From an uncultured Bacteroidales bacterium (GTDB lineage Bacteria; Bacteroidota; Bacteroidia; Bacteroidales; UBA932): a DNA stretch of 64,000 nt. Position 1 is the stretch's first letter. Each line of letters opens with the position of its first letter. The stretch covers positions 1-64,000 of the forward strand of contig CALVDM010000012.1 in the NCBI GenBank assembly GCA_944326335.1. Reading direction: 5' to 3'. The notes under the pieces are model-generated. The model was not told the origin of the DNA. It was given only the letters and a program-made list of their open reading frames with translations, and ran no database searches. Positions 1 to 7,650 of this stretch are shown one piece after another. Position numbers and translations under genes: made by a program.

Positions 1-5
1 CGAAA

Positions 6-75
6 GTAGCAGGGTAATACCCGCTACTACCCAATAATAGCAGCGACTACCTTGATAATCCTTGGTAATCGCTGC
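6..75. repeat. Two adjacent imperfect hairpins
   Basis: The first hairpin pairs GTAGC-GGGT (6-15, one bulged A) with ACCCGCTAC (19-27) around a 3-base loop. The second pairs GCAGCGA-TACC (40-51) with GGTA-TCGCTGC (64-75), with one mismatch and a 12-base loop. No open reading frame covers this stretch and I see no T-run after either arm. They may be the edge of an element that lies mostly outside the window. They do not show the conserved core sites of integron attC sequences. Confidence 0.45.
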
Positions 76-130
76 CAATCTTATCTAATTGTACTTTGTC
101 GGAGGCTTACCCTGTAGGGAAGCCGCGATA

Positions 131-179
131 AAAGAAAGAAGCGCAGAGGAGGAAATACTCCCCTGCGCTTCTTTCTTTT
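131..179. terminator. Two-way intrinsic terminator
   Basis: A long inverted repeat pairs AAAGAAAGAAGCGCAG plus GGAG with CTCC plus CTGCGCTTCTTTCTTT around a 5-6 base loop. The stem is A-rich on one flank and T-rich on the other, so it can end transcription in both directions. It lies just downstream of the minus-strand gene at 196-591 and probably also serves a gene to the left of the window. Confidence 0.75.
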
Positions 180-195
180 CCTTTGCCTGGACGCG

Positions 196-591
196 CTATT
201 CGCCTTTTGCGTTATAGTCCGCGCAGATGTCATTCATGGAATGCAGCAGCTTGTACATGTAGATGAACGGTCCCACAATGATAAGGCTGCCCAGGATGTT
301 CCATCCCCAGAATGTCCCGCCGGATATGGTGCGCGGGAGGCAACGTCTCACCTGCTCGTCCCCGATTCTCGATGAAAGTCTCGTAAACCACACCAGCGGT
401 GCAATTCCAAGGGTGAGCCAGGAGAATATGAAGAAAATCAGACAGTAATGCATTGTATGCTTGTTGTCATGCTTCGATGCAACTATGTTGATTTCCGTCG
501 ATATTGTGGACATCACCACGATTCCATAGATACTTAAGGTTACGATGTTCAGAAGGATGAACTTGAGAAGGCTTCGGTTTGTCGTCAACAT
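196..591 (-). CDS. DUF4234-like small membrane protein
   Basis: This 131-residue protein has three or four predicted membrane segments: near residues 8-28, 48-68 and 93-113. The alternation of hydrophobic helices with short polar loops, and the G-x-F-W-G-W segment before the last helix, resemble the DUF4234 family. No enzymatic motif is visible and the function is unknown. It has its own promoter (634-664) and ends at a strong terminator, so it is probably a single-gene transcript independent of the upstream GH3 gene. The family call is by resemblance only. Confidence 0.6.
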   Translation of the reverse strand: MLTTNRSLLKFILLNIVTLSIYGIVVMSTISTEINIVASKHDNKHTMHYCLIFFIFSWLTLGIAPLVWFTRLSSRIGDEQVRRCLPRTISGGTFWGWNILGSLIIVGPFIYMYKLLHSMNDICADYNAKGE

Positions 592-633
592 GGCTAAAAC
601 AGTTTTAGATTAATAATTAAGTCAATACACGAC

Positions 634-664
634 CAAAGTTAAAAAATAATTCCTGAAAATCAAA
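634..664 (-). promoter_or_regulatory. Promoter for the DUF4234-like gene
   Basis: On the minus strand, TTTG (661-664) and TAACTTTG (634-641) are separated by 19 bases, an exact match to the Bacteroidota housekeeping pattern TTTG-N19-TAnnTTTG. The -33 box overlaps the stop codon of the upstream GH3 gene, so this transcript starts inside the end of the polysaccharide locus. Confidence 0.75.
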
Positions 665-2966
665 ACACTTCAAAAGTAACAGACTGTAAATCATCAGGCT
701 TTGACGATGCACCGACAAAAACAGTAAATATTCCCTTGTCTATGCCTTCCTCAAGGTTCTCGTCCAATGTCTTCATTTCATCCGGACCTAAAACGAAAGT
801 GACAGTCTTTGTCTGCCCTGGAGACAATGTGACTCTTTCAAATCCTTTCAGAGAAAGTATCGGTCTTGCTACTCGGCACACAGGAGTGTTGATGTACATC
901 TGGACTATTTCATCGCCTGCGACTTCGCCGACATTGGACACGTTCACGGATATCGTAACCGTTTCGCCAGGATTGACAACACTCTTGTCTGCGACAGGGG
1001 CAGAATACGAATAGGATGTATAACTCAATCCCTCCCCAAAATGATATATTGCACCGGAAGGACTGTTGAAATAGCGCCGGACATACTGTGACGGCTTTCT
1101 GTTATAATAGACAGGAATCTGCCCGACATTCCGCGGGAAACTGACAGTAAGTTTTCCGCTAGGATTCACCTCTCCCCACAATATTTCCCCTATAGCCCTG
1201 CCACCAAACGAGCCAGGCTCCCAAGCTTCCAGTATTGCATGCGCGTGTTCTTTCATATATGACACATCAAGCGGTCTGGCATTAACCATGACGCACACTA
1301 CAGGCACACCTGTGTCGCATACCGCTTCAAGCAAATGTTGCTGTAAACCAGGGAGAGAGATATCATCCCTGTCAACATTCTCTCCGGCAGTCTGGTCTGG
1401 TCCGACATATCTCAACGAATTTTCGCCGAGACACAGGACAACAAGGTCATATTTTCGAGCAAGTTCTGCCGCCTTCTCCACGTCATGGATATTCATACCG
1501 GGAATGGATGTTCCCATGTCGAAAAAATCCACCACTGCACCATCAGGTGCAGTCTCCTTTATTCCCTCAATGATTGTCGTCACATTGTCCTCCGGTTGTA
1601 GCAGGCTCCAGTCGCCCAATATAGCCTGGCTGTCCGCATCTGGACCTGTCACTAGAATCCGTTTGTACCTTCTCGTGTCAAGAGGAAGCGTCCGCTCCAT
1701 ATTCTTCAGCAGGACAATGGACTTTCTTGCCATATCAAGAGCCAATTCCTTGTGGGCCGGAGAAAACACTTCTGAAGAAAGGACGGAAGTATCAGCGGAT
1801 TCAGCATCAAAAAGTCCGAGAAGAAATTTGGCGGTAAGAATACGACGGACGGATTCATCAATCCTATTCATTGAGATTCTGCCGTCATCCACAAGTTCCA
1901 TGAGCGGCTCAAAGAATCCCGGGCCGTGCATATGCATATCCATACCAGCTTCTACTGTCTGGAATACAGCCTCTTTCTGGTTTTCGGCGACACGGTGCAC
2001 TTCCGCAAGCCTCTCTATATCGAGAAAGTCGCTGACATAAAAACCCTTAAACCCCCAACGGTCTCTTACAAGGTCTGTCATAAGGTGTCCGGCAGAATGG
2101 CATGGTATGCCGTTTATCTCATTATGAGCCGGCATAAATGTCATGACTCCGGCTTCCACAGCACTTCTGTAAGGTGGCAGATATATCTCCATCAGAGTTC
2201 TTCTGGAAATATCTGTCGGTGCGACATTCAACCCGTTGACAGGCTCACTACCTCCCACAAGGTGTTTTGCACATGCAAGTACGCCGTTTTTCAGGTCAGT
2301 GCCCTGAAGCCCGCGTATCATAGCTTGTCCCATTTCAGACACAAGAAAAGGGTCTTCGCCGAAAGTTTCACCGGTTCTACCCCACCTGGCATCTCTGGCA
2401 ATGTCGAGATTCGGTGAAAATGCCCACTGTGTTCCTGTCGCCCTCATTTCTTCTGCCGTATATCTAGCGGCAAGTTCAACCGGACCGGTATCCCAAATAC
2501 ATGATTGTCCCAGCTGGCTCGGATAAACAGTACAACCGGACACCATACCATTTCCGTGAATTGCATCTATCCCTATGAGAAGCGGTATCTTCAACCGGCT
2601 TTTCTTAGCCAAGGACTGGAGATGCTCTGCTTCAGATGAAGAGAACACATGGAGAAACGAGCCTATCTTTCCTTCCGATACAAGTGATTCAATATCGCTG
2701 ACACTCAATCCAGGGTAGAATGCGTATGCATCCTGATTTACCATGCCGCTTCCATTATGCTGTCGTTCTGTCTCGATTATGTGCTGTAAACCTACATATT
2801 GGCACATCTGCCCGATTTTCTCTTCGACAGTCATTCTTTTCATCAGGTCGTCGACACGCCTCTCCACTGGAAGTCCCGCATCAAGGTATGCGGGAACTTC
2901 ATCAATGGAGCAGCTGCTGAAGCAGCAAGACAACACAAGTAGTAATACGGATTCAATCTGTTTCAT
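660..2966 (-). CDS. Glycoside hydrolase family 3 lipoprotein (beta-glucosidase-like)
   Basis: A retaining exo-acting glycosidase that would trim beta-linked sugars from short oligosaccharides. After a lipoprotein signal (FSSC, then acidic SIDE, which suits surface export) come the GH3 barrel, with the nucleophile Asp in GFYVSD near residue 313, the C-terminal GH3 sandwich domain with a GEN motif, and an Fn3-like tail. The 768-residue length is usual for BglX-type enzymes. The frame extends seven codons upstream to a TTG at 2987 that overlaps the previous stop, but I chose the ATG at 2966 because it starts the signal peptide directly. It is the last gene of the SusC/SusD operon. Its substrate (glucoside, xyloside or other) cannot be read from sequence alone. 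Confidence 0.9.
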   Translation of the reverse strand: MKQIESVLLLVLSCCFSSCSIDEVPAYLDAGLPVERRVDDLMKRMTVEEKIGQMCQYVGLQHIIETERQHNGSGMVNQDAYAFYPGLSVSDIESLVSEGKIGSFLHVFSSSEAEHLQSLAKKSRLKIPLLIGIDAIHGNGMVSGCTVYPSQLGQSCIWDTGPVELAARYTAEEMRATGTQWAFSPNLDIARDARWGRTGETFGEDPFLVSEMGQAMIRGLQGTDLKNGVLACAKHLVGGSEPVNGLNVAPTDISRRTLMEIYLPPYRSAVEAGVMTFMPAHNEINGIPCHSAGHLMTDLVRDRWGFKGFYVSDFLDIERLAEVHRVAENQKEAVFQTVEAGMDMHMHGPGFFEPLMELVDDGRISMNRIDESVRRILTAKFLLGLFDAESADTSVLSSEVFSPAHKELALDMARKSIVLLKNMERTLPLDTRRYKRILVTGPDADSQAILGDWSLLQPEDNVTTIIEGIKETAPDGAVVDFFDMGTSIPGMNIHDVEKAAELARKYDLVVLCLGENSLRYVGPDQTAGENVDRDDISLPGLQQHLLEAVCDTGVPVVCVMVNARPLDVSYMKEHAHAILEAWEPGSFGGRAIGEILWGEVNPSGKLTVSFPRNVGQIPVYYNRKPSQYVRRYFNSPSGAIYHFGEGLSYTSYSYSAPVADKSVVNPGETVTISVNVSNVGEVAGDEIVQMYINTPVCRVARPILSLKGFERVTLSPGQTKTVTFVLGPDEMKTLDENLEEGIDKGIFTVFVGASSKPDDLQSVTFEVF

Positions 2967-2983
2967 CGTATCTGTCTTTATTC

Positions 2984-5521
2984 TCAATTACGAGCCCTCA
3001 CACACCTCACGGAAAAGCCTCTAGGCGTCTTAGTGGTTCCTGTTTCGACAGTAAAGGAGCTGTCCTCAGACTTGGAATGCATGACGCAGACTTTGCTGCC
3101 TTCATGGTCTGCAAGCCTCCACATGCCTTCAAGTCCCCAGTTCGACCATGTATTTCCCTTCTGTCCAGCGAAAGCGCCGCTTTCTGCAGATGTCCAGTAA
3201 CGCACATTTTCCGCATTCCTGTCCCCGTCTATGACTTCCTTCAGCAGCAATGCCTCCTCCCATGTAGGAAGCCGCCATCCGGTCGGACAAGCTGTCGTCT
3301 TATTGTCAGGATCATAGTAGAAACCGTTTTCTCCCGGTTCCCTGCCTTCGTATGTTGTCTCGAGAGGAGTACCTTCCTTCGAATTTGTAACCATCCACTC
3401 CAGATTCGTATGTTCATAATAATATGTCTGATATACATTGTCACCGACACTTATCGTACCGAGATTAGGGTCATCGTCGGGCTCCGGAGAACTTCCCTCC
3501 TCTTTTACACATCTAATGGAAAATCCTCGAGGTGTCTTTGTAGTTCCATCCTCCACAGTGAACGACCCGTCCGATTTTGTATGGATAACACAAACCTCCC
3601 TGCCGTCAGACTCCCTATCGGCAAGTCTCCATACACCCTCTATCCCCCAGTTGGACCAGGTATTGCCTTTTTGTCCGGCGAAAGCGTCAAAATCTGCATT
3701 AAGCCAGTATTTGGCCTCATCGGATCGTGGGTCGGAATCAATTCTGCTCTTCAGATCGAGAGCTTCATTCCAAGTAGGTAACCGATAACCTTCCGGGCAC
3801 GCCGTCTCTTTGTTTTCGGCATCGTAGTAGTATCCGTTCTCACCAGGTTCCCGTCCTTCATACGTAGTCTCAAGAGGTGTCCCTTCCTTCGAGTTTGTAA
3901 CCATCCACCTCAATCCGTCAACAAGAATCGTGTAGTATTTATTCTCTCCGACGACAAGCCAGTTCTCGTCATCAGGGTCAGGTTTTCCTGACACGTCTCC
4001 GGCCTCGTAAATATTTCCATCCACGGTTATCCTCGAATCTTTCTGCAGTATGAAGTCTGACTCGCCGGCGCCCTCCGGTACAGAAGCATTCATAGTCACG
4101 GATTGCGCATCGTCAAAGAAATAATATGGACGTGTGTCCGGAGATGCAGATGAAATTTTTACATTATCGAAGGTCACGCCATTGACATGACGGACATAAA
4201 ATCCTGCGCCAGGAAGTGTGACGCCGAACATCCTGTTTTCCGGATATGCATCCCTGTTCTCCGGAACGGACTGGTTGATATCCGAAGATTCTCCTCCACC
4301 AGGGATAAGGATTTCGATATCTTTCAGCGTGATATCCTCGACAATGCCAGGATCGCCATCTCCAACTCCTGTAATTGAACATGCTATCCTGCTTGACGCA
4401 ACGGCCTTGACATTACTGATATCAACAGTGCGCAATCTGCTTATCTCACCGCTATATTTCCTGTTTCTATCCCCAAGACGGACAAATATCGGAGTCTGAA
4501 CTCCCTCTATGTCAATGTCATGTATCCTGACATTCTCAAGAAATCCACCATCGACACATTCCACAGCTATTCCGGCCAGGCCGCTTATTCCCTGTGCAAT
4601 CCCTCCCCAGTCATAAAGTTCAGACCAGTTGTAGATTGGAGATTCCGGAGCGGCCTCCACGGTGCAGTCTGAAATTTCTATGTTTCTGAATCCACCGTAG
4701 CTGGAAGTACCGAGTTTTATCGCATTGCAGTTGCTTCGTATAGTACAATTCCTGACAGTCACGTTTTCACAGGCCACTGGCAAATCGCTTTTAAGACATA
4801 TTCCGTCATCATCTGATTCGATAAGACAATTTTCAATCAAGACATTCTTGCTGTCAATGTCTATGCCGTCATTGTTGTAATTGGAATAACTGTAGACTTT
4901 GATTCCTCTTATAGTGACACCATCACACAACAGGTAATGCTGAACCCATGCGGCAGAGCTCCTGAGAGTAACATCCTCAACAAGCACATCCTTGCAATTC
5001 ATAAACGAGATGAGCCGCGGTCTTCCTTTATAATTATTCTCCTGAGGGAAGGTGGTACCATCACCATTGCCGTTTACCGTACCTTTACCTGTCACCTTTA
5101 TATTCGAGGCGTTTTCTGCGAAAATCACTGCCGGAGCATATACAACACTTGTGGAATTGAATGGTCCAAGAATATCCGGATAGAATTTCTCCACATATGC
5201 TTTGTAATTATTGACTGCTACAAGTTCTGCGTTTTCCTGTATGTTCAATTCCACGTCTGATTTAAGGAACAATGTGCTGACAAGATACTTTCCTTCAGGC
5301 ACAATCACTTTCCCGGTACCTTCTGCACACTTGTCTATTGCCCTCTGGATTGCATCCGTATCATCAGAATTGCCGTCTCCGACAGCTCCATAATCTTTTA
5401 CGGAAACTTCGTAGTACGGAGCCGGGGTAGTCTCATCTCGTTTCATGTTCTCCTTTGTACACCCTGCGCATATGTCAAGTACGGAGAACAACATCATAAG
5501 CATAAGAATCTGTGTTTTCAT
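2984..5521 (-). CDS. GH28 pectinase-like lipoprotein with two C-terminal FISUMP domains
   Basis: The N-terminus has a lipoprotein signal (CAGC, Cys21). Residues about 38-470 form a right-handed beta-helix of the GH28 polygalacturonase type, opening with KDYGAVGDG. The acidic motifs are present: NND (Asp218) and DDD (237-239). The usual GHG histidine motif is replaced by NAIKLGT, and no clear RIK is seen, so the specificity may differ from classical polygalacturonase. Residues about 525-845 hold two tandem copies of the Fibrobacter succinogenes major paralogous (FISUMP) domain, sharing identical stretches such as WMVTNSKEGTPLETTYEG. FISUMP domains are of unknown function and often occur on surface lipoproteins. 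The gene lies 17 bases after a small lipoprotein gene and 17 before the GH3 ATG. It probably attacks the pectic backbone at the cell surface or in the periplasm. Confidence 0.85.
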   Translation of the reverse strand: MKTQILMLMMLFSVLDICAGCTKENMKRDETTPAPYYEVSVKDYGAVGDGNSDDTDAIQRAIDKCAEGTGKVIVPEGKYLVSTLFLKSDVELNIQENAELVAVNNYKAYVEKFYPDILGPFNSTSVVYAPAVIFAENASNIKVTGKGTVNGNGDGTTFPQENNYKGRPRLISFMNCKDVLVEDVTLRSSAAWVQHYLLCDGVTIRGIKVYSYSNYNNDGIDIDSKNVLIENCLIESDDDGICLKSDLPVACENVTVRNCTIRSNCNAIKLGTSSYGGFRNIEISDCTVEAAPESPIYNWSELYDWGGIAQGISGLAGIAVECVDGGFLENVRIHDIDIEGVQTPIFVRLGDRNRKYSGEISRLRTVDISNVKAVASSRIACSITGVGDGDPGIVEDITLKDIEILIPGGGESSDINQSVPENRDAYPENRMFGVTLPGAGFYVRHVNGVTFDNVKISSASPDTRPYYFFDDAQSVTMNASVPEGAGESDFILQKDSRITVDGNIYEAGDVSGKPDPDDENWLVVGENKYYTILVDGLRWMVTNSKEGTPLETTYEGREPGENGYYYDAENKETACPEGYRLPTWNEALDLKSRIDSDPRSDEAKYWLNADFDAFAGQKGNTWSNWGIEGVWRLADRESDGREVCVIHTKSDGSFTVEDGTTKTPRGFSIRCVKEEGSSPEPDDDPNLGTISVGDNVYQTYYYEHTNLEWMVTNSKEGTPLETTYEGREPGENGFYYDPDNKTTACPTGWRLPTWEEALLLKEVIDGDRNAENVRYWTSAESGAFAGQKGNTWSNWGLEGMWRLADHEGSKVCVMHSKSEDSSFTVETGTTKTPRGFSVRCVRARN
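2987..3966 (-). repeat. Tandem FISUMP-domain duplication inside the GH28 gene
   Basis: Two copies of about 460 bases each, roughly 3507-3966 and 2987-3456, encode consecutive FISUMP domains joined by a short acidic linker (PEPDDD). Both contain GQKGNTWSNWG, TTKTPRGFS and a Cys-Pro-x-G-x-R-L-P-T-W block. The close identity points to a recent within-gene duplication. Confidence 0.8.
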
Positions 5522-5538
5522 ATCTGTATAATTTTATT

Positions 5539-5919
5539 TCAGTTAGACGGATATATCATTATTGTCCATTCTTCCGTTACCGTCCCTGCGGGAGATGTGA
5601 CATTTACGATCCTCGGAGCAGTCCAGTTTCCGAAACCTGTGGAAAGAGACGGTGTCACAGTGGCTCCGGAAGAAACTGTTATGCTAACCTTGAGATCCGT
5701 AACATCTGCTCCTGGTCTGAGCATGACTATGACCATATGCATCGGCAGTATTATTTCAGATGTCCGTATGACATCTGCTCCTGATCTGTCATAACAAGAT
5801 ATCGCGGATATGTCGGCTTTTTCAAAATCCGGGTCTGGCGTATACTCGTATTCTGAGCATGACGCCGTAATCAGGGCCAGTGTAAAAAACGGCAAGGCCA
5901 TCATTTTAAGCAGTTTCAT
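5539..5919 (-). CDS. Small surface lipoprotein of the polysaccharide locus
   Basis: A 126-residue protein with signal peptide and lipobox (ITASC), followed by Tyr/Asp/Glu-rich SEYEYTPDPDFE and one all-beta domain. The C-terminal half (VTVSSGA...TVTEEWTIMIYPS) resembles the immunoglobulin-like repeats seen in DUF5018-type and SusE-position lipoproteins. It lies between susD and the GH28 gene, with gaps of 17 bases on both sides. That position usually holds a surface glycan-binding protein, but this protein is far smaller than SusE or SusF and has only one domain. Glycan binding is inferred from position alone. Confidence 0.6.
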   Translation of the reverse strand: MKLLKMMALPFFTLALITASCSEYEYTPDPDFEKADISAISCYDRSGADVIRTSEIILPMHMVIVMLRPGADVTDLKVSITVSSGATVTPSLSTGFGNWTAPRIVNVTSPAGTVTEEWTIMIYPSN

Positions 5920-5936
5920 GTATCTGTGTTTTTATT

Positions 5937-7640
5937 TTACCATCCGGGATTGTTCGGGTACAGTTTTGGATTGCGGTCCATTGCGTTCTGCGGTACAGGA
6001 AGAAGATAGTTCTTCCCGGAATCAAACGTTTTCTTGACCAGGACAGGTCTTTCGTAAAGTACATCGGGGCTTGCCCCATTCCCGCTATACGTGATTCTCA
6101 TACCGTGGATTTCCTTGTTCAGATATTCCTCCCCGGCTCTCCATCGGATTATATCAAAGTATCTCTTGTTCTCGAAAGCCAGTTCAACCCTCCTTTCATG
6201 ACGAATCCGGCTTCTCATCTCTTCCTTGGAAAGCCCGGAAGGCAATTCCGGCTGACCGGCTCTGATACGTACCGCATTAACGGCCTCATATACCGTATTA
6301 TCAGGTGCCGGAAGTATCTCGTTTTTTGCTTCAGCATAAATAAGAAGTATCTCCGCATATCGCAGGACTATAAGATTGTGTCCGCCTCCAACCCCTTGCG
6401 TTCGGTTGTCGGCGCCGGCTACGACATTTTCGTTCATGTGTTTACGCAGATAATATCCGGTAGGAGTAGAGTTTGTGGCTGTCCCCCAACCATTAGGTGA
6501 ATTAGGTACGAATCTTCCTTGTGAAGGGCTCCAGACATTTGTACTGGTATACAGTGTCTCCCCTTTCCATACGGCCCCGTTATACAAAATACTTGCATAG
6601 AATCTGGCATCCCGGTTCTCATACGGATGAGCGGCATGTTCAGGATTGGACCAGTCGAAAAAAGATCCGTCCTTCATCTCATATTCATCTACTATCTCCT
6701 GCGTAGGATTGTCCCTGTTCCCCCAGCCATAGCCGTCAGTCGAATGTTTTGGAGGTGAAGCTACGGTCTGCAATGTGGAAAACTTGTAAGGATATGCATA
6801 CTGGATATCAAAAATCACTTCACAATTGTATTCATATTGTTCAAGGAAAAGATTCTGATAACGTTCCTGTGGGGTCGCACCTGTCCTGAAAAGATCATAA
6901 ACACCTTTCAGGTCTCCTGAGATGAATTCGTCAGCAGTATTACATGCATCCTTGTAATACGCCTCATCCACCGTACCAGCACCATGGAGATATGCCGAAG
7001 CCATCATTCCGAGAGCAGCTCCTTTGGTGGCGCGGCCAAGCTCGGCATCCTCGAGCCGTACAGGGAGCAAGTCTGCAGCCTGACCGAACTCTGCCACTAT
7101 GTATTCCAACACAGACCTCTCGTCGGAACGAGGATAGTATATGTCATCCTCAGTCCTGTCAAGGGTCCTGTCAATCAGCGGAACCGGGCCATAGAATCGC
7201 CAGAGTTCAAGATAGAACATACCTTTAAGGAAATGCAGGTCTCCGAGGAAACGATTTCTTTCATTCTCGGTAAGTTTTTCCGAAATCCCAATTTTCTCTA
7301 TGCCCTCATTGGCTTTTCTTATAGCCTCATAACAGTCAGTCCATCTGTCGAACGGAGCCCCTGATGCTGTGAAGCTGAACAGATTCCATCTATTGTCATT
7401 GCTGAACAAATCGTCCGTGAATGCATTGTCAAACATGGATCTGTTATAGATGTCTCCTATGGCATCCCACTGATACAGAGGACCGTCAAGCGAGTTATAG
7501 ACATCATTGACATACAAGGCTATGGAAGATGCGCTGCTGAACGGATCTGTAATGGAATTTTGGGGAGTTATATCCAGAAAATCATCGCACGAGCAGACCA
7601 AAACTCCGCTCATAATGATATTAAACAACAATTTCTTCAT
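5937..7640 (-). CDS. SusD/RagB-family surface glycan-binding lipoprotein
   Basis: This 567-residue protein has a lipobox (LVCSC, then DDFLDITPQN, the classic SusD N-terminus) and the alpha-helical TPR core of the family. The C-terminal hallmark is present: RHERRVELAFENKRYFDIIRW, followed by LLPVPQNAMDRNPKLYPNNPGW-type ending. SusD proteins sit as a lid on their SusC partner and hand oligosaccharides to it. The gene starts 10 bases after the stop of the SusC gene, the usual arrangement, which makes the pairing secure. The bound glycan is probably pectic, judging from the GH28 downstream. Confidence 0.95.
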   Translation of the reverse strand: MKKLLFNIIMSGVLVCSCDDFLDITPQNSITDPFSSASSIALYVNDVYNSLDGPLYQWDAIGDIYNRSMFDNAFTDDLFSNDNRWNLFSFTASGAPFDRWTDCYEAIRKANEGIEKIGISEKLTENERNRFLGDLHFLKGMFYLELWRFYGPVPLIDRTLDRTEDDIYYPRSDERSVLEYIVAEFGQAADLLPVRLEDAELGRATKGAALGMMASAYLHGAGTVDEAYYKDACNTADEFISGDLKGVYDLFRTGATPQERYQNLFLEQYEYNCEVIFDIQYAYPYKFSTLQTVASPPKHSTDGYGWGNRDNPTQEIVDEYEMKDGSFFDWSNPEHAAHPYENRDARFYASILYNGAVWKGETLYTSTNVWSPSQGRFVPNSPNGWGTATNSTPTGYYLRKHMNENVVAGADNRTQGVGGGHNLIVLRYAEILLIYAEAKNEILPAPDNTVYEAVNAVRIRAGQPELPSGLSKEEMRSRIRHERRVELAFENKRYFDIIRWRAGEEYLNKEIHGMRITYSGNGASPDVLYERPVLVKKTFDSGKNYLLPVPQNAMDRNPKLYPNNPGW

Positions 7641-7650
7641 ATCGTCGTGT

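Noticed and set aside
6..75. Integron attC site
   Set aside because: The hairpins lack the conserved core sites and no integrase or cassette genes are present.
2967..2987. TTG start for the GH3 gene coupled to the GH28 stop
   Set aside because: It would place seven polar residues before a complete lipoprotein signal. The ATG at 2966 is simpler, though coupling cannot be excluded.
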